In this document: positions 1 through 8,502 of the stretch, piece by piece
Position numbering within the stretch: the first letter of the stretch is position 1
How the letters are laid out: each line of letters opens with the position of its first letter
From: Pacificoceanicola sp049803835
GTDB lineage: Bacteria; Pseudomonadota; Alphaproteobacteria; Rhodobacterales; Rhodobacteraceae
Reading direction: 5' to 3'
DNA: 64,000 nucleotides
Assembly (NCBI RefSeq): GCF_049803835.1
Contig: NZ_JBNAGK010000009.1
Coordinates: 191,181-255,180 of the forward strand
Position numbers and translations under genes: made by a program
The notes under the pieces: generated by a model
What the model saw: only the letters and a program-made list of their open reading frames with translations
What the model was told of the DNA's origin: nothing
The model's database searches: none

Positions 1-705
1 CCGGTGACGGCGGCCATCGCCTTTCCGCCGCTGTTCTGGGCGGTGCTGACCGGATGGGTCTTCGATTTCGGCTTCGAACTCGACCTGATGCTGTGGAAGA
101 CCGTGGCCGCGGCGTTCTTCTACGCCCGCATGGCGCTGGCCTGGCACCGCTGGCAGCTGCTGGGCGAGGCCCCGGGACGGGGTGGGGCGCGGGTCGGTCG
201 CGGTGACCGGCTGCGCTATCAACTCTTCGCAACGGGGGCCTGCCTTGGTGCCATCTGCGCCGCCGTCTTCGCGATGACGCTCCTTGCGGAGCTGCTGGCC
301 GTGCCGGACGACGCCCTTGTCGTGACCATGCCGGTCACCGCCATCCTCCTCGCCGCCGGTATCCTGTATCTCGGCCACCGCCTGCCGGCGCGGGCGATCG
401 GCCTGCCGGTCGCCGCCGTGCCACGGCTCGACCCGGGTTGCATTGCCGCGGGCGCGGTCGGCTTCGGTCTGCTGTGGAGCGGAGCGCAGGGCGGCCTGCG
501 GTTCGCCGAGACCCTGATCGCCGCGCCGCTGGTCTTCGATGCGCTGTTCCAGCTGTCTAACGCGCTGCTGGCGCTGGGGCTGGCGGCCTATCTCGTCACC
601 GCCGCGCCCGGCACATGGGCACGGGGACAGGCGGCCAATGGCACGCTGCGGGTCACGCCCCGGATGCGACCGGGTCCCGGACCTGTCCGGCCCTTCGGGC
701 GGTGA
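1..705 (+). CDS. Multi-pass membrane protein, 5' end outside the window
   Basis: The frame is open from base 1, so the true start probably lies upstream; a GTG at 4 is the first possible internal start. The visible 234 residues contain about five hydrophobic segments (near residues 3-20, 30-40, 75-97, 103-123, 145-200) separated by short charged loops, and an AWHR..LLGE stretch after the second segment. I recognise no catalytic motif. The C-terminus is Pro/Gly/Arg-rich, and part of it reads through a CTCGACCCGGG sequence related to the dispersed palindromic repeat seen elsewhere. It ends 1 bp before the end of the convergent HlyC/CorC gene. An integral inner-membrane protein is certain; its function is unknown. 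Confidence 0.75.
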   Translation, partial: PVTAAIAFPPLFWAVLTGWVFDFGFELDLMLWKTVAAAFFYARMALAWHRWQLLGEAPGRGGARVGRGDRLRYQLFATGACLGAICAAVFAMTLLAELLAVPDDALVVTMPVTAILLAAGILYLGHRLPARAIGLPVAAVPRLDPGCIAAGAVGFGLLWSGAQGGLRFAETLIAAPLVFDALFQLSNALLALGLAAYLVTAAPGTWARGQAANGTLRVTPRMRPGPGPVRPFGR

Positions 706-706
706 C

Positions 707-2014
707 CTACAGCGGCCGAACCTTCAGCTGCGTGATGCGGTTGTTCTCCCGCGCCATGACCTCGAAGCGGAAGCCGTGGAACGAGAACACCTGGCCCACG
801 GTCGGGATCATCTGCGCCTCGTGGATCACGAGGCCGGCCACGGTGTTGGCCTCGTCGTCCGGCAGGGACCAGTCGGTCGCGCGGTTGAAATCGCGGATCG
901 TCATGGCGCCGTCGATCAGGTAGTTGCCATCGGCGCCGACCTCGAGCGCGTCTTCGCCCTCGGGATCATGCTCGTCGGCAATCTCGCCGACGATCTCCTC
1001 GAGGATATCCTCCAGCGTGATCAGCCCTTCGAGAGAGCCATATTCATCCACCACAAGCGCAAAATGCGTGCGGCGGCGCAGGAATTGGCGCATCTGGTCG
1101 TCGAGCGAGGTGGTATCGGGCACGAAGTAGGGCTTCATCGCCACGTCCAGCACCCGGAACTCGCGGAAGCGCTCCTCGGCATTGCCGCCGGTCTCGTAGA
1201 GCTTGTACATGGCGCGCACGAGGTCCTTGGCGTGGATCACGCCGACGATGTTCTCCGGCTCGCCACGGTAGACCGGCAGGCGGGTGTGCGAGCTTTCGAG
1301 GCACTGCTGGAGAATGTCCTGCGGCTCGGCGTCGGCGTTGAGCATCTCGATGCCGGAGCGGTGCAGCATGATCTCCTCGACGGTGCGGTCCGACAGGTCG
1401 AGCGCGCCGAGGATGCGGTCGCGGTCCTCCTTCTCGACCACGCCCTCGGAGTGGCCAAGGTGCAGCGCACCGGCGATCTCTTCGCGCACGGCGAGAATGT
1501 GGCTGTCCGGGTCCGAATGCACGCCAAAGACGCGCAGCACGCCGCGCACCAGGATCCGCACCGCGCTGACCACCGGGGCAAAGAGCTTCACGATCAGCGC
1601 AATCGGCCGCGCCACGCTGGCGGCGGCGGTTTCGGGGTTGGTGATGGCGTAGGTCTTCGGCAGCACCTCGGCAAAGATCAGCACGAGCAGCGTCATCACC
1701 AGCGTCGCCAGCGCCACGCCGCTCTCGCCGAACAGCCGGGTGAACAGCGCCGTCGCCAGCGAGGTCGCGAGGATGTTCACCATGTTGTTGCCAAGCAGAA
1801 CCGAGCCGATCAGCCGCTCGTTGTCCTCGGTGATCTTCAGAGCCAGTTCCGCTCCGCGCGAGCCCTTGTCCGCCCCGGCCCGCAGTTTCCCTCGCGAGGC
1901 GGCGGTGAGCGCCGTCTCCGATCCGGAGAAAAAGGCGGACATCATCAGCAGCGCCAGGATGGACGCGGCGGTGATCCAGAAGGAGACATCCAGAAGGGTG
2001 CTCTCGGGTTCCAT
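707..2014 (-). CDS. HlyC/CorC (CNNM) family membrane protein with CBS pair
   Basis: The 435-aa protein has the full CNNM/HlyC-CorC layout. An N-terminal DUF21 domain with four membrane spans covers about residues 8-150, including the FFSGSETALTAASR signature and the AEVLPKTYAI helix. Two CBS domains cover about 210-340 (SHTRLPVYRG, HFALVVDEYG, LEGLITLEDILEEIVGEI), and a CorC_HlyC domain ends the protein (DANTVAGL-like region, GFRFEV). Family members are linked to Mg2+/Co2+ export or membrane integrity; the old hemolysin name is not functional evidence. The start is ATG at 2012-2014. It is convergent with the preceding membrane protein. Confidence 0.93.
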   Translation of the reverse strand: MEPESTLLDVSFWITAASILALLMMSAFFSGSETALTAASRGKLRAGADKGSRGAELALKITEDNERLIGSVLLGNNMVNILATSLATALFTRLFGESGVALATLVMTLLVLIFAEVLPKTYAITNPETAAASVARPIALIVKLFAPVVSAVRILVRGVLRVFGVHSDPDSHILAVREEIAGALHLGHSEGVVEKEDRDRILGALDLSDRTVEEIMLHRSGIEMLNADAEPQDILQQCLESSHTRLPVYRGEPENIVGVIHAKDLVRAMYKLYETGGNAEERFREFRVLDVAMKPYFVPDTTSLDDQMRQFLRRRTHFALVVDEYGSLEGLITLEDILEEIVGEIADEHDPEGEDALEVGADGNYLIDGAMTIRDFNRATDWSLPDDEANTVAGLVIHEAQMIPTVGQVFSFHGFRFEVMARENNRITQLKVRPL

Positions 2015-2083
2015 TGTGCAGGGCTTTCGTTAGTGTCAGCGTGGTTATGGGGGCAGGGACCCTCTGGTTCAAGGGGCCGTGTC

Positions 2084-2935
2084 ATGTTGATCCGAACAAC
2101 GCAGTCAGGCGACTTGGGTGGGGGGCCGGTCCTGGTCTTCGGCGGACCCTATTCCAACCTGCAGGCCACGCGGGCCATCCGCGCCATGGCGCGGGCGCGG
2201 GACATCCCGGCGGAGCGCTGCCTGTGCACCGGCGACGTCGTGGGCTACTGCGCCGATCCCGAGGCCACGGTGGCGGAGATCCGCGACTGGGGCTGCCGGG
2301 TGATCGCGGGAAACGTCGAGCGGCAACTGGCGGAGGGGGCGCTGGACTGCGGCTGCGGGTTCGAAGCAGGAACCGCCTGCGATCTGCTCTCGGCGGGCTG
2401 GTACGCCCATGCGAATGCGCATGTGGGGGCGGAGGCGCGGGCGTGGATGGCGGGTCTGCCCGATGCGCTGGACCTGACCTCGCCCCTTGGCCTGCTCCGG
2501 CTCGTGCATGGCGGCACGCGGGAGGTGAACCGCTTCCTCTGGCCGGATACCGAGCCGGCGGTGCTGCGGCAGGAGGTGGCGCATCTGCCCGGCGCGCGTC
2601 CGGCCTTCGTCTTCGCCGGGCACAGCGGCCTCCCGTTCCGGACCGCCGTGGACGGCGCGTTCTGGGTCAACGCCGGGGTGATCGGCCTGCCGCCCAACGA
2701 CGGACAGCCGCAGACGCGCTACGCGATCCTGCACCCGGACGGTCAGGCAGAGATCTGCCGTCTGGATTATGACCACGAGGGCGCGGCGCGGGCCATGGAG
2801 GACGCCGGGCTGAGACAGGGCTATCACCACGCGCTGCGGTCCGGGCTCTGGCCGTCGCAGGACATCCTGCCCGCCGCACTCCGCCGCAGTCCCGGGCTCG
2901 ACCCGGGACCTGCCGACCAGCGCACGGTGCCGTAA
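2084..2935 (+). CDS. Metallophosphoesterase-family protein with altered first metal motif
   Basis: The 283-aa protein has the calcineurin-like fold order: CTGDVVGYCADP (GD block), GNVER (GNxE block), LVHGG and FAGHSGLPF (GHT block). The first block, normally D-x-H-G-N, reads VFGGPYSNLQAT, so the Asp and His that bind the first metal are absent. This could be a single-metal or non-catalytic variant. ATG 2084 has AAGGGG about 6 nt upstream. The last 17 codons run through the dispersed CCCGGGCTCGACCCGGG palindrome, so the C-terminus was probably extended by repeat insertion. Activity cannot be assumed. Confidence 0.85.
   Translation: MLIRTTQSGDLGGGPVLVFGGPYSNLQATRAIRAMARARDIPAERCLCTGDVVGYCADPEATVAEIRDWGCRVIAGNVERQLAEGALDCGCGFEAGTACDLLSAGWYAHANAHVGAEARAWMAGLPDALDLTSPLGLLRLVHGGTREVNRFLWPDTEPAVLRQEVAHLPGARPAFVFAGHSGLPFRTAVDGAFWVNAGVIGLPPNDGQPQTRYAILHPDGQAEICRLDYDHEGAARAMEDAGLRQGYHHALRSGLWPSQDILPAALRRSPGLDPGPADQRTVP
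2891..2907. repeat. Dispersed CCCGGG-CT(C/T)GA-CCCGGG palindrome
   Basis: The sequence CCCGGGCTCGACCCGGG lies inside the 3' end of the phosphoesterase-like gene. Near-identical copies occur at 12838-12854 and, inverted, at 12872-12888; a partial copy is at 21603-21616. The element is a short REP-like palindrome of the kind common in alphaproteobacterial intergenic DNA. Confidence 0.8.
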
Positions 2936-3201
2936 CACTTCGTTCACCGCGGCCACGCAGGATCACCCCCGGTATACCACGGAAAGACCCTGGATTGACG
3001 CGCCGCGCCCCTTTGGCAAGGGCACGGTGACAGCCCCTCGGGGATGGTCACTCTGTACAGACGATCAGGCCGGGCGTGACGTCCCGGACGTGCAAATCCG
3101 AACTGGCGGCCGCCGTTTTCCGGCTTCCCATCGCAAGGACGAGACACCACGAGACAAGACCCGTCCGGCACCGCGCTGCCGTGGCGGGCGCAGGCGTGCG
3201 C
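2936..3201. other. Intergenic, no gene recognised
   Basis: This 266-bp stretch lies between the converging phosphoesterase-like gene and xerD. It holds an imperfect inverted repeat starting GTGACAGCCCC and ending GATGGTCAC near 3027-3051, which may act as a terminator or structured RNA, but there is no clear U-run. I see no credible ORF. Confidence 0.4.
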
Positions 3202-4128
3202 TCAGTCCTTTGCCAGCGGGTGGTGGTCCAGCACCAGCTCCCGCAGGCGCTCCTCCAGCACATGGGTGTAAATCTCGGTCGTCGCCACATCCGCATGGCC
3301 CAGCAGCGTCTGGATCGAGCGCAGGTCCGCGCCGTTCTGCAACAGATGCGTGGCGAAAGCGTGGCGCAGCGTGTGCGGCGAGACCTTCTCCGGGGAGACG
3401 CCGCCGCGCACCGCGATCTCCTTGATCAGCATGTAGAAGCCATGCCGCGTCAGGTGCCCCTCCTTGCCCCGCGACGGGAACAGGAAGGCGGAGGCCGGCT
3501 TGCCCTTGGCCCGCTTGACCTCTTCTTCCGCATCGCGCTCCGCCAGCCAGACCGCCAGCGCGGCGCGGGCGGGCGGGGAGAGCGGCACCATCCGCTCCTT
3601 GCCACCCTTGCCCCGGATCAGCAGCATCCGCGGATCGCCCCGCGCCGAGGACAGCGGCAAGGTCACCAGTTCCGACACCCGCATCCCCGTGGCATAGAGC
3701 AGCTGCATCAGGCAGGTGTTGCGCAAGCTGTCCTGCGCCGTGCGCCCCTGCGTGCCCGCCGCCTCCAGCAAGCGGTCGACCTCCTCGATGCTCAGCGTCT
3801 TGGGCAGGCGCTTGTCCCGTCCCGGTCCGCTGATCTGGATCGCCGGATTGTCGCTGCGCAAGCCTTCCTCGAAGGCGAAGCGATAGAGCTGCTTGATCGC
3901 CGAGAGCCGCCGCGCACGGGTCGCCCGTTTCAGGCCCTGCTGGTCGCAGTAGACGAGGTAATCCTCGAAATCCGCCTTCTGCGCATCGGTGAAATCCAGC
4001 CCCGCGCCCGTCAGCCACTCCCGCACATGCGCCAGATCGCGCTCGTAGGCCGCGAGCGTGTTGCCCGCCGCGCCGCGTTCGGCGGCGATTGCGTCGAGGA
4101 AGGTGGCAATCCAGTGGCGGTCGCTCAT
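3202..4128 (-). CDS. xerD: Tyrosine recombinase XerD (dimer resolution)
   Basis: The 308-aa protein has an N-terminal SAM-like core-binding domain (about 1-95) and a catalytic domain. The active-site set is Arg150 (ATGMRVSEL), Lys in the RGKGGKER strand, His252/Arg255 (HTLRHAFATH), His278 (LLGHADVATT) and nucleophile Tyr287 (EIYTH). Length and motifs fit XerC/XerD, which resolve chromosome dimers at dif with FtsK; the XerD assignment rests on overall similarity and neighbourhood. ATG at 4126-4128 overlaps the upstream gene's stop by 4 bp (ATGA), so the two are translationally coupled. The same frame stays open upstream to 5049, but that is a shadow of the 501-aa gene. Confidence 0.95.
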   Translation of the reverse strand: MSDRHWIATFLDAIAAERGAAGNTLAAYERDLAHVREWLTGAGLDFTDAQKADFEDYLVYCDQQGLKRATRARRLSAIKQLYRFAFEEGLRSDNPAIQISGPGRDKRLPKTLSIEEVDRLLEAAGTQGRTAQDSLRNTCLMQLLYATGMRVSELVTLPLSSARGDPRMLLIRGKGGKERMVPLSPPARAALAVWLAERDAEEEVKRAKGKPASAFLFPSRGKEGHLTRHGFYMLIKEIAVRGGVSPEKVSPHTLRHAFATHLLQNGADLRSIQTLLGHADVATTEIYTHVLEERLRELVLDHHPLAKD

Positions 4129-5630
4129 CGCCGCGCCCGTTCCGCGTCGAGCAGCATGACCTGCAGCGCCGCGCGCCGCGCCACGTCCTCCAGCCCGAGG
4201 CTGCGCAGCGTGACCAGCGCGTCGGTCAGATCGCGGCTGTTGCCCTCCGCGCCGGAAAAGAACAGCGCCACGGCCCGCAGGATCACCTCGCCGAGCCGCC
4301 CCTGCGCCAGCTGCTCGCGCAGCACCTGTGGCATCTCCGCGCCGGAGAAACCGGCGGCGACGGCTTCGGCGTGGGGCAGGGTGACGGTGCCCGCGTCCGG
4401 CGGCAGCTGGCCCCGGGCGATGGCGGTCAGGAACCGCACTTCCGGCCCTTCGTCGGCAAGCGTCGCGCTCAGCGCCTCGTACTGCGGCGACAGGAACGCG
4501 CTGCGCTGCGCCATGCGGCCCGCGCGGCCGCTCAGGCCCAGCGTCGCCAGCCGTTCGGCAAAGAGGTCGGAGAAGGGCACCAGCAGACCGGCGCTCGCCA
4601 TCTGCGCCCAGACCTTCGGCAGGGCCACAGACACCGCGTTCGCCGCGCCCCGCGTCAGCGCGTCCTCGAAGTCCTGCAAGGCCGCGATCCGGTCCCAGAT
4701 GCCGCCCGAGGCGGCGGGTTCGCGCAGCGTGTAGAGCCCGAGCAGACGGTTCGCGGGCAGGGCACCGACGCGGGCCAGCCGCTCCGCCGCCTCGATCTGC
4801 GCCCGCCAGCCGTTGTCGCCGCCAAGGTCCAGCACCGAGAAGGCCAGCGGCAGCGGCGCGGTGGGCAAGGGCTCGCCCATGGCCTCGAACAGGCGGAATT
4901 CCAGCGGCGTCGGGCGCACCGGCGGGATCAGCCCCGTGCGCTCCTGCGCCAGCTCGCCGTCGAGGAACCGCTCCAGCAGGTCCACGTCCCGCGGCGGCAG
5001 GGTGCCCAGCGTCCGGGCGGAGCCGAGCAGCAGCGCGGCGCGTTCCCAATCGCCGCCGCGTGCGGTGCAGTAGATGCGCAGGGCGATGTCGTTGCTCAGC
5101 GAGGGCCGGACCCGCATCGCGTCACAGGGCTTGTCGGTCTCGCCGAGCAGCAGGTTCAGGTCGGCCCAGCGGGCGAACAGGATCGGATCGTCGTAACCGG
5201 CGATCTCGGTCAGCGCCAGCGCCTCCTCGACCGCGCCAAGCCGGATCAGCCAGTCGAGACGGGCGCCGAGATGCGCCACCCCGGCCTCGCCCTGCGCGGG
5301 CGGATCGGCCTCGGCCAGCATCAGCGTGTGCAGAAGGTCGCGCAGCGCGGGCACCGCGGGCCGGGCGGCGGCGATCAGCTCGCGCAGCCGCGCCGGGTCG
5401 GAGCCGAGCCACATCGTGCCCGGCAGGCCGGTCATGCGGGCGGTCAGCAGCCCGGCACCGCCGACGTTCGGCTGCCCCAGCGGCGCGGCCGTCACGCTCG
5501 GCGGTGTGGCGCTGCCCGCAACCGGGTCGCTCTGGGCCAGTCCGGCGGCGGGCCATGCCGCGAGGCACAGACTACACAATCCCGCGAGGCTGCGGGCCGG
5601 GCGGCGAATTCTGGTGGTCCTATTGGGCAT
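4125..5630 (-). CDS. Exported protein of unknown function upstream of xerD
   Basis: The 501-aa protein opens with basic residues (NRTTRIRRP) and a hydrophobic stretch ending AAGLAQ, a plausible Sec signal peptide cleaved near residue 33. The remainder is Ala/Leu-rich and mostly helical, possibly forming TPR-like helical repeats, with no cysteine-ligand or catalytic motif I can name. It overlaps the 49-aa membrane protein gene by 11 bp upstream and xerD by 4 bp downstream, so all three are probably one transcript. A periplasmic location is inferred from the signal peptide; function is unknown. Confidence 0.85.
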   Translation of the reverse strand: MPNRTTRIRRPARSLAGLCSLCLAAWPAAGLAQSDPVAGSATPPSVTAAPLGQPNVGGAGLLTARMTGLPGTMWLGSDPARLRELIAAARPAVPALRDLLHTLMLAEADPPAQGEAGVAHLGARLDWLIRLGAVEEALALTEIAGYDDPILFARWADLNLLLGETDKPCDAMRVRPSLSNDIALRIYCTARGGDWERAALLLGSARTLGTLPPRDVDLLERFLDGELAQERTGLIPPVRPTPLEFRLFEAMGEPLPTAPLPLAFSVLDLGGDNGWRAQIEAAERLARVGALPANRLLGLYTLREPAASGGIWDRIAALQDFEDALTRGAANAVSVALPKVWAQMASAGLLVPFSDLFAERLATLGLSGRAGRMAQRSAFLSPQYEALSATLADEGPEVRFLTAIARGQLPPDAGTVTLPHAEAVAAGFSGAEMPQVLREQLAQGRLGEVILRAVALFFSGAEGNSRDLTDALVTLRSLGLEDVARRAALQVMLLDAERARR

Positions 5631-5769
5631 CTAGGTCGACGGGCAGGCGAATCTCGGTCTGGGGCGGGCTGAAATCCGCTCCGAAGAACGGTCCGACGTA
5701 AGCATAGCCGATCAGAACTAGTGCCCCAAGAACAAGAAGATAAAACAAGTATTTCAGTATGCGCCCCAT
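5620..5769 (-). CDS. 49-aa single-span membrane protein
   Basis: ATG at 5767-5769 starts MGRILKYLFYLLVLGALVLI, giving one transmembrane helix at about residues 4-24. An acidic, proline-containing tail (PPQTEIRLPVDLDAQ) follows before TAG at 5620-5622. It overlaps the start of the following 501-aa exported protein by 11 bp, which argues that both are translated from one message. Its codons differ from a random shadow frame because a hydrophobic block is preserved. Function is unknown; a membrane partner for the downstream exported protein is an inference. Confidence 0.72.
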   Translation of the reverse strand: MGRILKYLFYLLVLGALVLIGYAYVGPFFGADFSPPQTEIRLPVDLDAQ

Positions 5770-5862
5770 GCGCGCGACCCCCTGCCTCGGCGTTTTTTCA
5801 GTTTATACCTAGCCTTTTTGTCGCGTTCACGTCATTCACGCAACGAAGAAACGAATGGGCGA

Positions 5863-6438
5863 ATGATGGCCGAGGGGACAAGGGGCAAAGGGTTGATCCT
5901 GCACAAGACGATTGTGCTGGTCGGCATGATGGGCGCAGGCAAGACCGCCGTGGGGCGGACGCTGGCTGGCCAGATCGGCGTTCCCTTCCGCGATTCGGAC
6001 CACGAGATCGAGGAGGCCGCGAACATGACCATCGCGGAGATCTTCGAGCGCGATGGCGAGACCTTCTTCCGCCGCAAGGAGACGCAGGTGATCGACCGCC
6101 TGCTCGACGGCACGCCCTGTGTCCTGTCCACCGGCGGCGGCGCCTTCATGGCAGAAGGCAACCGGGCGATGATCTCGCGCAAGGGTGTCTCGGTCTGGCT
6201 GAACGCCGATCTGGAGACACTCTGGGAGCGGGTCCGGCACAAGACCACCCGCCCGCTGCTGCGCTCGGCCGATCCCAAGGCGACGCTGCGGGCGCTGTAT
6301 GAGAAACGGGTGCCGACCTATGCGCTGGCGGATGTCACCGTGATGTCGGAGGCGCATCGCGCGCTGGACGCCATGGGGCGCATCGTGCGCGATACGCTGC
6401 TGGAGACGCGCCCGGATGTACTGGAGAGCCTGACATGA
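5863..6438 (+). CDS. aroK: Shikimate kinase
   Basis: This enzyme phosphorylates shikimate to shikimate 3-phosphate in aromatic amino-acid synthesis. The Walker A motif GMMGAGKT lies at about residues 21-28. The shikimate-binding DSD motif (FRDSDHEIE), the Walker B-like GGGAF region (STGGGAFM) and the lid arginines (RPLLR) are all present. About 191 aa is normal for the family with a short N-terminal tail. Tandem ATGs lie at 5863 and 5866; the frame is open to 5818, so the start is uncertain. The stop overlaps aroB by 4 bp (ATGA), giving an aroK-aroB pair. Confidence 0.95.
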   Translation: MMAEGTRGKGLILHKTIVLVGMMGAGKTAVGRTLAGQIGVPFRDSDHEIEEAANMTIAEIFERDGETFFRRKETQVIDRLLDGTPCVLSTGGGAFMAEGNRAMISRKGVSVWLNADLETLWERVRHKTTRPLLRSADPKATLRALYEKRVPTYALADVTVMSEAHRALDAMGRIVRDTLLETRPDVLESLT

Positions 6439-7547
6439 GCGAAATCGTCGAGGTCCCGCTGCCGGGGCGCGAATACCAGGTGCGTATCGGCACCGGGCTG
6501 CTGGCCCGCGCCGGGGCGGAAATCGCCCCGCTGCTGCACCGCAAGCGCGTGGCGATCGTCAGCGACGCGCATGTGGCGGCGCTGCATCTGGCGACGTTTC
6601 GGGACGCCCTGACGGCGGAAGGCATCGAGAGCGTGGCCCTGACGCTGCCCGCCGGGGAGAGCACCAAGGGCTGGCCGCAGTTCACCCGCACCGTGGAATG
6701 GCTGCTGGAGCAGAAGGTGGAGCGGCGCGACGTGGTCGTGGCGCTTGGCGGCGGGGTGATCGGCGATCTCGTCGGATTCGCCGCGGCGGTGCTGCGCCGG
6801 GGCGTGCGCTTCGTGCAGGTGCCGACCTCGCTCCTCGCACAGGTCGACAGCTCCGTCGGCGGCAAGACCGGCATCAACGCGCCGCAGGGCAAGAACCTGA
6901 TCGGCGCCTTCCACCAGCCGGCGCTGGTGCTGGCGGATGTCGGCGTACTCGGCACCCTGACGGAACGCGATTTCCTCGCCGGCTATGGCGAGGTGGTGAA
7001 ATACGGGCTGCTGGGCGATGCGGCGTTCTTCGACTGGCTCGAAGAGAACGGCCGGGCCGCGGCGGGGGGTGATCTGGCGGCGCGGACCCATGCGGTGACG
7101 CGCTCGGTCCAGATGAAGGCGGAGATCGTGCTGCGCGACGAGACGGAGCAGGGGGACCGGGCGCTCCTCAACCTCGGGCATACCTTCTGCCATGCGCTGG
7201 AAGCGGCGACGGGCTACTCGGACCGGCTCTTGCACGGCGAGGGTGTGGCCATCGGCTGCGCGCTGGCGTTCGAGCTGTCGTCGCGGCTTGGCCTGTGCCC
7301 GCAGGAGGACCCGAGCCGGGTCCGGGCGCATCTGGCGGCGATGGGCATGAAGCGGGACCTGAAGGACATCCCGGGCGATCTGCCCGCCGCCGAGGTGCTG
7401 CTCGACCTGATGGGTCAGGACAAGAAGGTCATCGACGGCAAGCTCCGCTTCATCCTCGCCCGGGGCATCGGGGAGAGCTTCGTCACCTCCGACGTGCCGC
7501 GCGAGGCGGTGCTGGGCCTGCTGCAGGAACAGCGCGCCGCCTGCTGA
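6435..7547 (+). CDS. aroB: 3-Dehydroquinate synthase
   Basis: This 370-aa enzyme converts DAHP to 3-dehydroquinate, using NAD+ and a divalent metal. Visible signatures are the nucleotide-binding GGGVIGDLVGFAAA segment, SLLAQVDSSVGGKTGIN, NLIGAFHQP, and the metal-ligand region with E in GYGEVVKYG and His in NLGHTFCHALE and LLHGEGVAIG. It overlaps aroK by 4 bp, so translation is coupled. A hairpin terminator follows at 7594-7613 after a dispersed repeat. Confidence 0.97.
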   Translation: MSEIVEVPLPGREYQVRIGTGLLARAGAEIAPLLHRKRVAIVSDAHVAALHLATFRDALTAEGIESVALTLPAGESTKGWPQFTRTVEWLLEQKVERRDVVVALGGGVIGDLVGFAAAVLRRGVRFVQVPTSLLAQVDSSVGGKTGINAPQGKNLIGAFHQPALVLADVGVLGTLTERDFLAGYGEVVKYGLLGDAAFFDWLEENGRAAAGGDLAARTHAVTRSVQMKAEIVLRDETEQGDRALLNLGHTFCHALEAATGYSDRLLHGEGVAIGCALAFELSSRLGLCPQEDPSRVRAHLAAMGMKRDLKDIPGDLPAAEVLLDLMGQDKKVIDGKLRFILARGIGESFVTSDVPREAVLGLLQEQRAAC

Positions 7548-7553
7548 GCGGGG

Positions 7554-7578
7554 TGCGGGGCACAGCCCCGCCCTACGG
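7554..7578. repeat. Dispersed intergenic repeat (GCGGGGCnnAGCCCCGCCCTACGG type)
   Basis: The stretch begins TGCGGGGCACAGCCCCGCCC and ends CCCTACGG, just after aroB. The same unit occurs twice, in inverted orientation, at 50112-50170. It forms a GC-rich hairpin and is a short interspersed element, not a gene. Confidence 0.7.
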
Positions 7579-7593
7579 AACCGCCTGCGAAAA

Positions 7594-7613
7594 GGGCGCC
7601 CCCCGGGGCGCCC
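7594..7613. terminator. GC-rich hairpin between aroB and the VPLPA gene
   Basis: GGGCGCCCC and GGGGCGCCC form a 9-bp stem with a 2-nt centre, flanked by AAA on the left. It lies between two converging genes and can serve either strand; the T-tract reads on the minus strand (TTTTCGC). Confidence 0.7.
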
Positions 7614-7635
7614 TGCGTCCTTCCCGGACCCGGGA

Positions 7636-8502
7636 TCACCCCCGGCGGCGGCGCACCATGGCCAGACCGCCAAGACCCGCCAGCAGCAGCGGCAGCGCGG
7701 CGGGCAGGGGCACCGGCGAGAGGCCACCGCCACCACCACTGCCGGAGGTGACGGAATAACCGCTGCCGAAACCGCGGATTTCCTCGTCCCAGAGCGGATT
7801 GCCATCGGTGGAATGGGTGGAGTTGCGCACTTCCAGATAGGACAGCCCGGCATCGGCCCAGGAGAAGGTCGTCCCGCCGGTCAGGCTCTCGAAATAATTC
7901 TGGTCGAACCCCGCGGCAAAGAACCCGAGTTCGGTGGTGCCATCGGCCCGGCTGGTGTCGAACATCACGACGAACAGCGCGTCGATGGTGCCCACGCCGG
8001 GATCGCCGGTGGCGAAATCGTTGGTGGCATAGATCGCCATCGGACCCGGAATCACCTCCGGGCTGACGCCCTGGTCATTGGTGATCGTCGCGTTCACCGG
8101 ACCGGCGAGCGTGCCCATGCTGACCGCACCGGCACCGGTGTTCGGATCGAAGGCGCCGGTCTGCAGCCCGGCAGTGTTCAGGCTCGCGGGATCGAAGACG
8201 AAGCTGAAGCCGATCTGGCCGCTGCTGGTTATGTCATAGGGGTTGGAGACCGGCGGCGCGGAGGGGATCTGTGTCTGGTCCCAGACATTCGCCTCTTCGG
8301 TCAGGATGCGCAGGTATTCATCAAAGAAGACGTAGTCGCCCGAGATGGGATCCTGAAAGTTCGGGTCTCCCGCGCCGTCCACGCTGATCAACTGGGTGAC
8401 ATTCACGGTGCTGGACACGGTGACCGTGGCGGCCGATGCGGCGGCGGGCAGCAGGACCGCGCCGCACAGGGCGGCGGCGAGGGAAGGTTTGATGGTTTTC
8501 AT
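7636..8502 (-). CDS. VPLPA-CTERM sorting-domain surface protein
   Basis: This 288-aa exported protein has an N-terminal signal peptide (MKTIKPSLAAALCGAVLL...ASA, cleavage near residue 24). It then has a Gly/Thr/Asp-rich beta-type body and a Gly-rich linker (SGSGGGGG). The C-terminus is tripartite: VPLPAALPLL, a hydrophobic span, and RRRRG. That tail is the exosortase-processed VPLPA-CTERM sorting signal, which in known systems is cleaved by a cognate exosortase. No exosortase gene is in this window. ATG at 8500-8502 was chosen over upstream in-frame starts because it places the signal peptide at the terminus. The cargo role is unknown, perhaps exopolysaccharide-associated. Confidence 0.88.
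   Translation of the reverse strand: MKTIKPSLAAALCGAVLLPAAASAATVTVSSTVNVTQLISVDGAGDPNFQDPISGDYVFFDEYLRILTEEANVWDQTQIPSAPPVSNPYDITSSGQIGFSFVFDPASLNTAGLQTGAFDPNTGAGAVSMGTLAGPVNATITNDQGVSPEVIPGPMAIYATNDFATGDPGVGTIDALFVVMFDTSRADGTTELGFFAAGFDQNYFESLTGGTTFSWADAGLSYLEVRNSTHSTDGNPLWDEEIRGFGSGYSVTSGSGGGGGLSPVPLPAALPLLLAGLGGLAMVRRRRG

Noticed and set aside
539..2935. A 798-aa plus-strand frame covering the HlyC/CorC gene and the phosphoesterase
   Set aside because: Only the last 283 codons have protein-like motifs and a ribosome site; the rest is the antisense shadow of the HlyC/CorC gene.
3202..5049. A 615-aa XerD fused to an Arg/Ala-rich N-terminus
   Set aside because: The upstream part is an alternative frame of the 501-aa exported protein; the ATGA overlap at 4125-4128 fixes the real xerD start.
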